A DNA stretch of 64,000 bases from Agapetus fuscipes. Its lineage: Eukaryota; Arthropoda; Insecta; Trichoptera; Glossosomatidae. Below the pieces are notes generated by a model. The model was not told the DNA's origin. It made no database searches and saw only the letters and a list, made by a program, of their open reading frames with translations. How positions within the stretch are numbered: the stretch's first letter is position 1; each line of letters opens with the position of its first letter. This document shows, in pieces, positions 1 to 9,929 of the stretch. Where the stretch lies: NCBI GenBank assembly GCA_951799405.1, contig OX637353.1, forward strand, positions 2,170,001 through 2,234,000, in the 5' to 3' direction. A program made the translations under genes and the position numbers.

Positions 1-1110
1 TTCAATGAGATAGTATTAAAATGGTACTCATACATATATGGGGCGATATACTTGATGTTGAGTTTGACAAAAATCTTAAGTTATTAATTTGAAATTAGCG
101 TGTAAATGCTCGTGGCGTCTATGTAATGTTGTCGTCTTGCTGTTGGTTGTTTGATAGATATCGTGTTGTGGTGAGTCCTGGCATCCCCCCCCCTCTCCGT
201 AAGCGTAAACTTATTTGAGTCACAGATGATTTATACCGACATAAAAGTGTCGCACTTTTGTTGCCAAAGTGAAATATCCACCTTAACTTGCGGTAAAAGT
301 AGCGCGCTGAATCTATGCTTTTGAGCTTTCGGAATTGAATTATTTTGTGCAATTACAATCTTAAATCAAAACAATGTCTCGATCCTTTTCTTAGTTGGGA
401 GAAGGTCTTTGAACTAGCCAACAAGGTAGACTTGAAATGTATGGGCCGAGTAGAAGAATAAAGAGATTGATTTATTTTTTTAAAAGATTGTGAAGAAAAG
501 TATAGTTCATAAGAAACATAATGCTATATTTATTTAAGACTGTATGACAAAATCCATAAGTACACGCATGAATAAACTCATTCATTTAAAAATTCATGAA
601 AGACAAGATGTGAGAATAATTTAAGTTCTCCCATAACAGAAAAGTGTAATAATTAACCTTGTAATTTAATTATAATTTGCAAGTATGTTAACAGTTCCGT
701 TGGCATTTGCCAACGAAGAAAATATCGATAAATTAATACCTTTCGCAATGGTATTACTTTTGAAAGGAAGCTTCTTATGAAATTCAGAACCATGTGATGG
801 ATTCACATCTGATATAACAAAAATGAAGTCCCGCTTGGATTGTACATCACACTTCTATTTATATTGCCGTGGAATAGCTTGGTTCGCGTAAGATTTTTCT
901 CCCGGGAGTGGTCGTAGCGGTCGAAAAGGTTTTCCTTGTACTAAATCACTGTCATAACTCACACCAGGAGCTAATGATCGTCTGGAAATATACTCTGAGG
1001 TCTCTACTCTACACCTCTCACTTGCTCACCATCAGAAGGCCGTGGGAGAATCCTGGATCCATGTAATAAGCCTCACTTAACTGTATTACCCTGTTAATAT
1101 CCTTCTCCGT
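1..1110. other. AT-rich intergenic DNA, no gene seen
   Basis: No open frame here resembles a protein family I know, and I see no tRNA or clear repeat. A run of C at about 185-193 is the only low-complexity spot. Confidence 0.6.
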
Positions 1111-1111
1111 G

Positions 1112-1197
1112 TTAAATAGGTTCCACTCGCCGCATCGCCACTCTGCGGAAAAATCGTGGCAAGAAGTTACAACAAATGTGTAGCTTAGTAGCGATTG
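1112..1197 (+). repeat. Truncated tail of the tRNA-derived SINE
   Basis: The stretch from TAAATAGGTTCCACTCGCC through GTAGCTTAGTAGCG matches the 3' end of the full SINE at 9600-9918 (AAATAGGTTCAACTCGCC ... GTAGCTTAGTTG). The tRNA head and middle are missing. It sits about 60 bp before a LINE remnant. Confidence 0.7.
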
Positions 1198-1257
1198 GCA
1201 ACTCTGTATAAATATATATCCAAGTAATACCTTTGTACGTGTATTATCAAAAAAAAT

Positions 1258-2250
1258 GTCGTAAATGAGTTTGTATATTTGGGAAGTAAGTTTGAAAAAG
1301 ATGGAAGAATGGCCGGTGAATTTGAAAGAAGAATAATGAAAGGCAGGTGTGTACTGGGTGCGACCGCTTGCATCGCCAGGAACCAAAATCTCTCAAAAAA
1401 TGTTAGATTGGCGGTGCACGGTGGTATACTAGTGCCAACCTTGATGTATGGAAGTGAAGCCTGGACGGTGAGTGAAAGGGAAATTAGTAAAGTCCATACA
1501 GTAGAAATGGACTATCTAAGAAGTATGATTGGGAAAAACGAAGTGACAGGGTGAGGAATGATTTTGTAAGAGAAGAATGTGGTGTAAGGGAAAGTGTGAA
1601 AGTGAAGATTAAAAGAAGTATGTTAAGATGGTTCGGGCATTTGGAGAGAATGAGTGATGAAAGATTGACGAAGAAAGTATATGTTGCTAGAATAGATGGA
1701 TGTCGTGGTAGAGGAAGACCGAGAAAAGTATGGAAGGATCAAATCTCTGAAATAGCGAATGAATGGGATATCCAGAGTCATAATAAAAGGAGGACTTGTA
1801 TGAAAAAGGTTATGACTCTGGATGAAATGAAAGAAGTATGCAAGGACAGGAAGAAGTGGCGGCTAATCTGCAATGTTGATTTCTAATGTTGGTGTATTCA
1901 TTTGCTACATTTTTTGCATAGGAAATTTTTTACTTTTTTTGTATAGATTTCTTTGTAAGGTTTTGTTCTTTTTATATTTAAATGTAATTTATTATTCATA
2001 TTCCTTGACTTACAGGTTGGTATGAGGCTGACCACCTATACTGTAAAAAATGGTTCACTTTGCCAATGTCACCCCTGTTTCAGGGAATGTCGGCAAAAGT
2101 TGTGGGGCTTATGTTCATTTGAGGTTTGGATTTTATTTGTAAGTACACATTCAGCATTTGTAAGCGCGAACTACACTTGTTGGTTTGTGGGCATACATCT
2201 GAGAGCTTTAAATGAATATATCCTTGCAACTTAGATTATAGATTATTATA
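1258..2250 (+). pseudogene. RTE-like LINE, 3' end with C-terminal ORF and 3' UTR
   Basis: Two overlapping open frames (to 1554 and 1551-1886) read as the C-terminus of a non-LTR reverse-transcriptase polyprotein. Landmarks are VNEFVYLGSKFEKDG, PTLMYGSEAWTVSE, MLRWFGHLERMSDERL, GRGRPRKVWKDQI and MKEVCKDRKKWRLIC, which are hallmark strings of insect RTE-type LINEs. A frameshift near 1551 breaks the frame and the 5' part is absent, so this is a dead 5'-truncated insertion. After the stop at about 1886 comes a 3' UTR of about 360 bp. Its last 230 bp (from CTTGACTTACAGGTTGGTATG) is the unit found some 20 more times in this window. The copy ends in GATTATTATA repeats, the simple-repeat tail typical of RTE elements. 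Clade is inferred from motif style. Confidence 0.88.
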
Positions 2251-2254
2251 GATT

Positions 2255-3765
2255 ATTATATGAAATGAAAACAAGATACGTCTGCATAAATTAACAATTC
2301 TATGAACTTACAAAATATGAAATAATTTATTTATATCTGGTCTTATTCGTGATTGTCGTCTCGAATTTCAGTTTTATTTTGTACTTATAGATATCGTGCT
2401 TAAATGTCACTCAAGCTTCAAAAAAAATAATTGATTTCTGCAGAATAAAAACAGCTGTAATTATATTTGATCGCGCGTTAACTTTAGCAATTAAAAGTTC
2501 AACAGAAAAAACACAAAACCGAAAATTCCTCCTTGATCGTGCCCGTTATCCAGAGGGGAGAATCTGTAAAGTAATTTATTTTTTAAATCGTGATAGAGCC
2601 GGCAAATCTTTCAAACCTCTGGACAGATTTATGCCTTTTCCCATTTATCGGGAAAAAGTCTAAATTGAGTTGCACTCCCGAGAACTGAGGATAATGAAGG
2701 CTGGAGGGGAGGAGGGAGGATGGAGGAAGAGGAAGACTGAGAGGTCAGGAGATTAAGCATCAGCCGTTTGCTTAATGAAAATCACTCTGCTCTTGTAACT
2801 CTGTAACCACTGTCACGCAACGAATAAAAGATCGCTCAGAGGATTTGACTTATAAAATAAGACAAGGAGAAAGGCATTATAATGTCTCCATACTGACGAT
2901 GGATCTTCGGGATATTTAAGCTCGTCTATACCGAGAAAACTCGGATTTTAAGTTCCTTGGTCCCTTGTCATCTTTATTTACAAACTAGAGGAACTATTCT
3001 GACTTCTTTGGTATTTTCTTATACTCCTAATGCGATTATGTAAGCCCCAATAAGCATAAGTTTTCACTCTTAACTATTCATGTTGCGATGGATTTATTCC
3101 ATTTTTTATTAAGTGGCTAGGTCAAAAATACACATTTACATTGATCAGAATAGTTTTTTTTAACTGGCTTTACTTTTTTGTACATTTACCATACCTACTT
3201 TTACTTACCAAGCAAGTAGTGTTAATTTTATATTTCCGATATACTACTGTGAATCTAACTTGAGGTACAACGGTACAACATAAATTTTATTTAGTGTCCA
3301 TCTTCTTGAAACAAGTTTTCTGTCCCGGCACTTGAATAAATCTGCGCTAGGATCTGTATTAATTTATTATTATTCCATTCAATTTTACAGGAATAAAATT
3401 AATTCAAATAATTCTGGAATTGAACGTTTTAATACTGGCGCGGAGTATTAATACTTCCTTTAAAGGACGACACACCGAGCTTTGTACAAATTGTGGTTGA
3501 ACAAAAAAATACATACATATTTTTTTTTCCAAACCATATTATCTAAAAAATATTGTGTTGCATTATTTTCTAAGTGTCATTTAAAATGAAATCGACACTA
3601 CTTTTTGTGCACAAATGGATATTTTTTAAAAAAAAATTTTTAAATCTGGAAAAAAGGCAAGAGAAGTAAGAAAAAATAAATTACAAGAAATTTACTTATC
3701 TGCTATTTAAGAGATAATTTTGATATTCTTATTAGGCGACATATATATTCATAATTTTATGTTTT
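2255..3765. other. Intergenic DNA, no gene seen
   Basis: AT-rich sequence with a purine-rich patch near 2695-2750 (GGAGG runs). I see no coding frame, RNA gene or recognisable repeat. Confidence 0.55.
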
Positions 3766-3767
3766 GT

Positions 3768-4105
3768 TTTGTGTAGACCTATTCACTTTTTGTGTAGATT
3801 TCTTTTGAAGATTTTGTTGTTAACCTGTTTATATTTGAATGTAATTTCTTATTTGTATTCCTTGACTTATAGGTTGGTATGAGGCTGACCAGCCATACTG
3901 TAAACAAAGATTAACTTTTACAATGTCACCCATATTTCAGGGAAGGTCGGCAAAAGTTGCAGGGTTTATGTTCATTTAAGGTTTTGTTTTAATTTGTAAG
4001 TACACATTCAGCATTTGTAAGCGTGTACTTACACGGGAGCATGCATTTGATATGAGTTTGAAATGTTAATATATCTTTGCAACTTAGATTACAGATTAAA
4101 GATAG
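3768..4105 (+). repeat. RTE-like LINE 3' UTR copy
   Basis: From GTGTAGACCTATTCAC onward this matches the 3' UTR of the LINE at 1258-2250, through CTTGACTTATAGGTTGGTATGAGGCTGACC to a tail with CTTAGATTACAGATT. It has no ORF part. Confidence 0.85.
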
Positions 4106-4109
4106 ATTA

Positions 4110-4955
4110 TTATTCATTTAACTGCTAGGTACCAACTAATTTTATCTTTACTGCAATACTTTTATTTTAATAATAATATTTCAAATCATGTCAAAGCGGA
4201 ATTATTTATCTTCCGGAAGGATAACATTATTTTATTGAGGATTTTATTCATTTCAGCTTGGTTTTCTGCAATAAAAGTATTTTGACTTCCGCTCAATATC
4301 TTTAAAAAGTGTCTCACGAAACTCTGAAATTTAACTCATCTTTCTTCACTTTAGAAACATCAGCCATAATTTATTCTATTACACTGTATAAATCAAAATT
4401 AATGAATTTCCATAATGCTCCGTAAAATATTTCGCAAGAAAAGTATTAAATAATAAAATGGCGGCACGATAAATGGATTGGATGAAAAATGAAATTGAAA
4501 AAAGGGTGCAAAGAGGAAGTAATTCGTTTCTGACTTAGGGATCTACTATCGCGGGCAGAACCAAGGCGGGCAGGGTACGCTCACGATAAAATAAATATTA
4601 TATTGTTAACTTTACTTACCCATTAAGTAAGTACTTTAGATTTTTAGTATTATTGTTGTTATTTGTTATAATGAAAAAGTACAAGAAGTGAAAAAACGAT
4701 TCTAGAAAATGCTACACTTAAAGCGAAATACACCTTCAAATACAAGCATCCAGAGTCGTAGAACCAACGATCATTTGTTGAATTGACTTGAAATGCCAAT
4801 TCATTCCTGCGACTTAAATGATACGCTGAATACGAATATGGATTTTATGTTTTGCCACCAATTGTAATTATAATTCTGGTATGCCTGCAGAAAGTGTAGG
4901 AATGAACACACACCTGCTTATTTTATAGAAGTGGCCACAAATGTTAATATCTATA
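4110..4955. other. Intergenic DNA, no gene seen
   Basis: AT-rich sequence. A short stretch near 4460-4520 translates to a lysine/glutamate-rich peptide that could be an old LINE scrap, but it is too short to assign. Confidence 0.5.
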
Positions 4956-4959
4956 AGGT

Positions 4960-5205
4960 TAGTTGCAAGAATACATTAACATTTAAGATTCACATCAAAT
5001 GGAATGCCCACAAGCATTCACACGTAAGTTGGCGCTTACAAGTGCCGCATGTGTATCTGCAATTAATATCCAAATCTCAAATAAAATAAAAACCTGCAAC
5101 TTTTGTCGACCTTTCCTGAAACAGGGGTGACAGTGGCAAAGTGAAACATTTTTTACAGATAATTGGTCAGCCTCATAACAACCTTCAAGTCAATGAATAA
5201 TTAAA
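4960..5205 (-). repeat. RTE-like LINE 3' UTR copy (reverse)
   Basis: The reverse complement carries the family core CTTTGCCACTGTCACCCCTG, then TTTCAGGAAAGGTCGAC. It is diverged from the other copies and only the terminal 230 bp or so is present. Confidence 0.8.
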
Positions 5206-5683
5206 ATTTGTTTTTAATTTAGACTACAGATTATAGATACTCGTTAAGTGGCTGCAATAATTTTTAAAATGAAAACAAAAAAGCTTTAGTTTCGCAAGTT
5301 ATTGGGGAGTTGGATCAATAGCCGGCAGTTCATTGCTTTGCGCCAGCAGCAGCGGTAGCGGCTAGGATTACATGGGAAATTGCAATCAAAGATATAAAAC
5401 ACAGAAGACATGTACCGACCTACCTAAGTATAGCGTACCTAGAGGCCATACTGTATATAGTGGCGGTCAAAGTCCCAGCGGACTGGAAAAGACAGAAGAC
5501 CAGGGATGGGGAGGGAAAAGAGCTTGCTTACTAGGGCAGAGTCAAAATTCTAATTCTCATAAGGAAAATATAAACATATTTTTTACGTGATTTGTTCAAG
5601 AATACCTGCACAAATAAAAGTGAAAAATGATAACACTGTCCATGTTTGTATTTTATCTACAAACTAAGTTTCAAAGCTATATT
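5206..5683. other. Intergenic DNA with a GC-richer patch
   Basis: About 5330-5530 is less AT-rich and carries a 72-codon open frame (5372-5590) with no recognisable domain. It could be a decayed repeat. Confidence 0.4.
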
Positions 5684-5803
5684 TAGGGTAAGTCCGGGGG
5701 AGATGGCCGTAGTAACTTTAAGACTCTATTGTGAAGGAATTATGATGATTGAAACATTTTATTTATATGGAACATAAACTTTATTTATTATTCTTGTCAA
5801 ACA

Positions 5804-6195
5804 TTAACGATAAATCACTTTACAGAATACACACAATTTTATTTTAAACTTTAAAAAAAAACTAGCACTGGCCATCTCTCCCAGAGTGTCCGGGGGAGAT
5901 GGCCATAGTGGTCTGGGAGAGATGGCCAGTACTTTTTTGCCATTCCCTTTGCCCTTGATGTGTTTTAAATCCTTTTTGTTCTTACTGCCACAGTAAGAAT
6001 ACATGTTCTCAAACTCGGTGCAATTCTCATGCACCCAGAACATGCAAATATGGCATTGAATCCAGTCCTCAACCAATTGTGTCCTGTAATAATTATCACC
6101 ACAACCTCTGCAGTTATCTTCTCTCTTTCTTCAGATTCATTTTCAGATGTATCATTGAAAACGATGGTAATTTCTTCACAACTGCTTTTAGACAA
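5804..6195 (-). pseudogene. Pogo-like transposase, C-terminal PHD-like remnant
   Basis: Two overlapping minus-strand frames continue the transposase remnant. One has an acidic stretch (VFNDTSENESEEREK). The other has WIQCHICMFWVHENCTEF followed by a further cysteine, the second half of a PHD-type zinc finger often found at the C-terminus of insect pogo-like transposases. A frame change lies between them. Confidence 0.75.
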
Positions 6196-6266
6196 CCTAC
6201 GAATTGCCTTTCGTTTCTTAATAGTATTTTTTTTCTTAGATCTATCAGTCTTAGCTTCCGTTATTA

Positions 6267-6797
6267 TTATGTTTGTTCCTTTTTTTCATTTTTTTTCAAT
6301 TTTCGTTTTTCAATGTGATCTTCAGATGTCAACATAATGCTTACTTGTTTGGCTCGTTTTCGAACCTCATTAACTTTTACAGGCAGTGGCGATACTTCAT
6401 TCAGTAATCTAGTCGGTGTTGGCTGGTCCACTTGCACCGTCTGAAGGGCTGTACTTGAGCCTGAATCTGAAACTGATTGGACCTGCACCAAACAATAGAC
6501 AATACTCAATGGAAAGCCTCTCGACTCCATGTCTTTTATGTGCTTGCTCAGTCTTTTTTCGTTGTCTGCACCAAAGGTTGATGATGGTCCCATAGGTCCC
6601 TTTGTGTCGTTGTTTTGTTTTAATCTTCTTTCTAATGTTTTTCTGGCTATATTGTTCTTTAAAGAGGCCCTATAGGCTGTCATCCCTCCAATTTTTACAT
6701 CTTCCATTGCATTTTTGAGCTCTTCTTCACTCCAGGCACCTCGTCCAGCAGTCGCCTTCCGTAGGTATTGGTTAGGCATCTGTAGAAAATATTGCAT
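6267..6797 (-). pseudogene. Pogo-like transposase, N-terminal remnant
   Basis: A 176-codon open frame. Residues about 10-55 (PNQYLRKATAGRGAWSEEEL ... AYRASLKNNIARKTLERRLK) match the HTH_psq DNA-binding domain found at the start of pogo/Tigger transposases. Residues about 70-100 (STFGADNEKRLSKHI ... GFPLS) match the following linker. The frame then jumps to a serine/proline-rich segment and a lysine-rich region that normally lies after the DDE domain, so the catalytic core has been deleted. Basic runs near the end may be a nuclear-localisation signal. Confidence 0.85.
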
Positions 6798-7244
6798 TTT
6801 AAAAATAAATTTAAATTAGGACTTTTAAATTTATGGCTATCTCTCTCGTAAACACTATGGCCATCTCTCCCGATTGTCCGGGTGAGATGGCCACATTACG
6901 TAATAAAAGCAACTTTTCAATTTTGTAGTTAATTATGAGGTTAGAAAAACCATAATGTGTCTTACTTCACAAAGAAAACACGAATACGGAAAAAACTTTC
7001 ATAACTTTTGTGTGACCACTTAATATGTGAACCCCTTAGTTTAAATCGAACGTATCATTAAAAAACAAAGTCAAATTACTCACCTTTTTGTAATTTTTTC
7101 ACAAAAAAATCCTGTGACACTTGTTGTCCATGCGAAAACGAATCGAACTAATATGAAAGTAGTGCCATATATGAATTATAAAGTGAACTTTTTTCAATTG
7201 GCCATCTCTCCCGTACGGCCATCTCCCCCGGACTTACCCTATAT

Positions 7245-7960
7245 AAGGCTAACTTACATCCTACGAGAAGTTCTTGTAAGCATGGTGTAGATGCAATGTG
7301 AAATTTTACATGTAGGTAATGAAATTTCATCCGCAATAATGTATACTATTGGCTCTTCTCCTTTTTATTGATGTCTACAATTTACTTTCGCACTAGCTTT
7401 GGTCACGTTAACGTCTAAGCTTGCTTAGAGTCTTTAAGATAAAATGCACAGAAACGGCGATAATGAAATAAATAAGTCTAAAGTTTTTTCCTCATTTCCT
7501 TTCTTTTTTAATAAAATAGCGGAACACAGTTTTAATTTTTATTTTTGTCAGAGATTTCCCTTGTTATCGTCCATCTAGACTATGTACTCCAAACAAGGAC
7601 TTTTGTGTAAAACATGTACCGAATCACACTGCTATAGGGCCGACACTTTATCTCTAGGACTCCAATCCTAGTCCCAATAGCACATCCCTATTTTAAACCA
7701 CACCTAGCGCTAGCCTATTCATTGCTACATGTGCATCGCTACCACGGCGGCTTACACACCTGAATGCTGGGAGAGCTGAGGGGTTCAGTGTTACAATAAA
7801 GACTGGGTGTGTAAAGTCTTTGTACGAGCGTGAATCAAAATTAAGTTAGTTGTCAACGGAGGTAAATCATGATTAGGAGGTCAGAATAGACCTGCAGCAG
7901 GGTTGAACTAAGCTTTTTCAAAATACATACACATATCTTTACACTGTGAATAAAAAAATA
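7245..7960. other. Intergenic DNA, no gene seen
   Basis: Mixed AT-rich sequence without a supported gene or repeat. The patch at 7620-7790 is less AT-rich but not identifiable. Confidence 0.5.
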
Positions 7961-7966
7961 TTTCTG

Positions 7967-8099
7967 AATGATAAAAGAAAAACAGCTTTGTTTTCGATTA
8001 CGTGAGTGACGATGCAAACAAATATTTACGAAATCGGTTGAGGTATATAAAAATAAATACTCACGTAATCGAAAACAAAGCTGTTTTTCTTTTATCATT
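7967..8099. repeat. Perfect 41-bp inverted repeat (hairpin)
   Basis: Arms 7967-8007 and 8059-8099 are exact reverse complements over all 41 bases, separated by 51 bases. The arm begins AATGATAAAAGAAAAACAGC and ends CGATTACGTGAGT. It looks like a recently formed or maintained foldback element. Confidence 0.9.
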
Positions 8100-8139
8100 A
8101 ATGATGAACGTTTACAAAGTTAATGCCTCTACAATCAAA

Positions 8140-8325
8140 AAAAAAAATCTGAATTTAAAGCTGTTGAAAGAAGTTGATTTGCAGCAGTTGAGGGTCGAAG
8201 ATCGTCTGTCGACTTCGGGCTTTGGCTCGGGCATATATTATGATGAGATATGCAAAAAAAATTATGCAGATTCCTGTATAACTTGGGGAAAACTTTGTGA
8301 TAATGATTGGAAATCTAAAGGTTAA
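8140..8325 (+). other. Unassigned open frame, possible decayed coding fragment
   Basis: The second half of a 107-codon frame (8002-8325) has ordinary protein-like composition (LKEVDLQQLRVEDRLSTSGF, then GSGIYYDEICKKN). Its first part lies in the inverted repeat. I do not recognise a family. It may be a captured exon, a transposon fragment or chance. Confidence 0.2.
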
Positions 8326-8704
8326 TCTCGAATGGTATGAACCAACAGGTTGCAGAAGATCGTGAAGCTTTCTATTTAGATTCTAGACAATTATTCCACA
8401 CCTTGGAGGATCCCAACAAGAATGTCACTATAATCTATAATCTAAATCACGATCCTTAATAATGTGGAAAACGGACAATGTTATATAAGTTAGTTACTTT
8501 TTTGCGATTTGAATAGCAAGCAAACAAAATTCTTCAATGTTTTTTATAAGACTAGCCACTAAATGTTGCTTGGACTTACAATATTCCGCAGTCTAAGGGG
8601 AGCTGACTGACCATCGTTGATCGAGTTCGTGGAGGTTCTTTAAAATTTGATTCGTACAAAATCTGGGTTCACCAAATAAATCAGCCAAAAATGTTTTTGA
8701 CTTT

Positions 8705-8998
8705 GGGGCTGTCCATATATTACGTCATTCGCATTTAGGGGGGGGGGTCTGGTCTGCGGATGATGGTAAATGATTTAAGAGTCCCAGAAGTGACGTCGTT
8801 CTTGTAAATACCAATTTTTACACAATATCCAAAATAGTATGCAAGTAATATAACATTATTAATTATTAAGCTCATCCATTATTACAGCAAGAGGGGGGGA
8901 GGGGGGTCATTAGATAACTAATGACTATAGGATGATTGTAGGGGGGGGGGGGGGTCTAAAATCGGCCAAAATCGATGACGTAATTTATGGACGGCCCC
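8705..8998. mobile_element. MITE with GGGGCYGTCCAT terminal inverted repeats
   Basis: The left end GGGGCTGTCCATATATTACG and the inverted right end GGGGCCGTCCATAAATTACG agree at 18 of 20 positions, and the match continues TCAT. The 294-bp interior has no ORF and holds three long G runs (near 8740, 8890 and 8941). Ends of this type are common among hAT-related MITEs, but I could not make out an 8-bp target duplication. Confidence 0.75.
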
Positions 8999-9287
8999 TT
9001 TCCATATATCATAAAAACTTCTGTAAGATAATTTTTACCTGTTAGCGCACACACGCATCTGCTTTTCAATGTACTTGTGGATTTTAGAAAGCACCACAAA
9101 ATCGATTCAAAATAGAGATAATAGAAGAAAGTTGTAGCTATAATCTACAAAGTTTCATCGGCTGTGTTGTGCGCGACACTGTAGTGCCGGGCATATGAGC
9201 GGCATGTCTCATGTAGACCGCAGCTCCCAGTAGCTCCAGCTGCGCTACAACAATCATCACTCCCCAATTACAGCCGCTGATTGCTCT

Positions 9288-9363
9288 CAGTCCGCCGTGA
9301 CAGAGCTCTCTCCTCTCCACAGTCCGCCGTGACAGCGCTCTCCCCGCCCCACAGTCCGCCGGT
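9288..9363. repeat. 32-bp tandem repeat, about 2.4 copies
   Basis: CAGTCCGCCGTGACAG starts at 9288 and 9320, and CAGTCCGCCGG at 9352, an exact 32-base period. It lies in a GC-rich patch (about 9140-9400) that stands out from its surroundings. Confidence 0.85.
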
Positions 9364-9599
9364 CATACAGGGGATGTGAATGCACTCGTTAAAATCCCAT
9401 AGGGACAATGCGGGCACTGGACGAGCAATCTATTGGAGCCGAGCGAAAATGAAGAACACTAAATATCAGGCGCGGGCACTATTGTACGTACAATGTACAT
9501 GCGAAAATATTCCAATATATATTTATCTACCCTTTGTTAATGTAAGCATTTTCTTTTTAAAATCTTCAAAACATAGTTATGATATGTTATGATTTGTCC

Positions 9600-9918
9600 G
9601 GTCGATAGCTCAGGTGGTAGAGTGCTTGCATTCCATGCCGAAAGCTCAGGTTTGAATCCTACCGAGGGTGTCAGAAATGATTTCCGTTTCGGTGTTTATT
9701 TCAAATCCCAAAATAAAATACCGGCAAGGTTTACTCAGCCTTCACAAGAAATGAGTACCAGCACGCTCGGGAGCTGGGAAATCTCCACTTCAACTGAAGT
9801 GGTTGGCGTAAGGCTAGCCCCCTTACCTGTAAAAATAAATAGGTTCAACTCGCCACATGCGACCCCTTTCTGGGATAAGAAGTTACACTAAATATGTAGC
9901 TTAGTTGTGTTGCGTTAT
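9600..9918 (+). mobile_element. tRNA-derived SINE, near full length
   Basis: The head is tRNA-like, with an A box (TAGCTCAGGTGGTAG) and a B box (GGTTTGAATCC) for internal RNA polymerase III transcription. The body follows, with a self-complementary CCACTTCAACTGAAGTGG, and the tail is GTAGCTTAGTTG...GCG. Five other clear copies, and two possible remnants, lie in this window. It has no protein-coding content. Confidence 0.88.
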
Positions 9919-9929
9919 GACTGTCAAAC

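Larger units (their letters stand above)
5686..7239 (-). mobile_element. Pogo/Tigger-like DNA transposon, internally deleted
   Basis: The ends are inverted copies of GGGTAAGTCCGGGGGAGATG, continuing GCC (left 5686, right end 7239). TA lies at 5684-5685 and 7240-7241, as expected of Tc1/mariner-pogo insertion. Subterminal copies of GGGGGAGATGGCC and its inverse occur near 5872-5930 and 6840-6895, possibly transposase binding sites. On the minus strand it encodes a psq-type helix-turn-helix N-terminus and a PHD-like zinc-binding C-terminus, but the central DDE catalytic domain is missing. At 1554 bp it is well short of an intact element. It is non-autonomous and probably immobile without a helper. 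Confidence 0.9.

Noticed and set aside
2022..2234. 70-codon conserved protein seen in several places (2022, 13741, 23299)
   Set aside because: The frame recurs only because the LINE 3' UTR is repeated. It breaks in most copies and has no start context.
9600..9670. Working tRNA gene at the SINE head
   Set aside because: The same head recurs in front of the same body in several copies, so it is part of a SINE.
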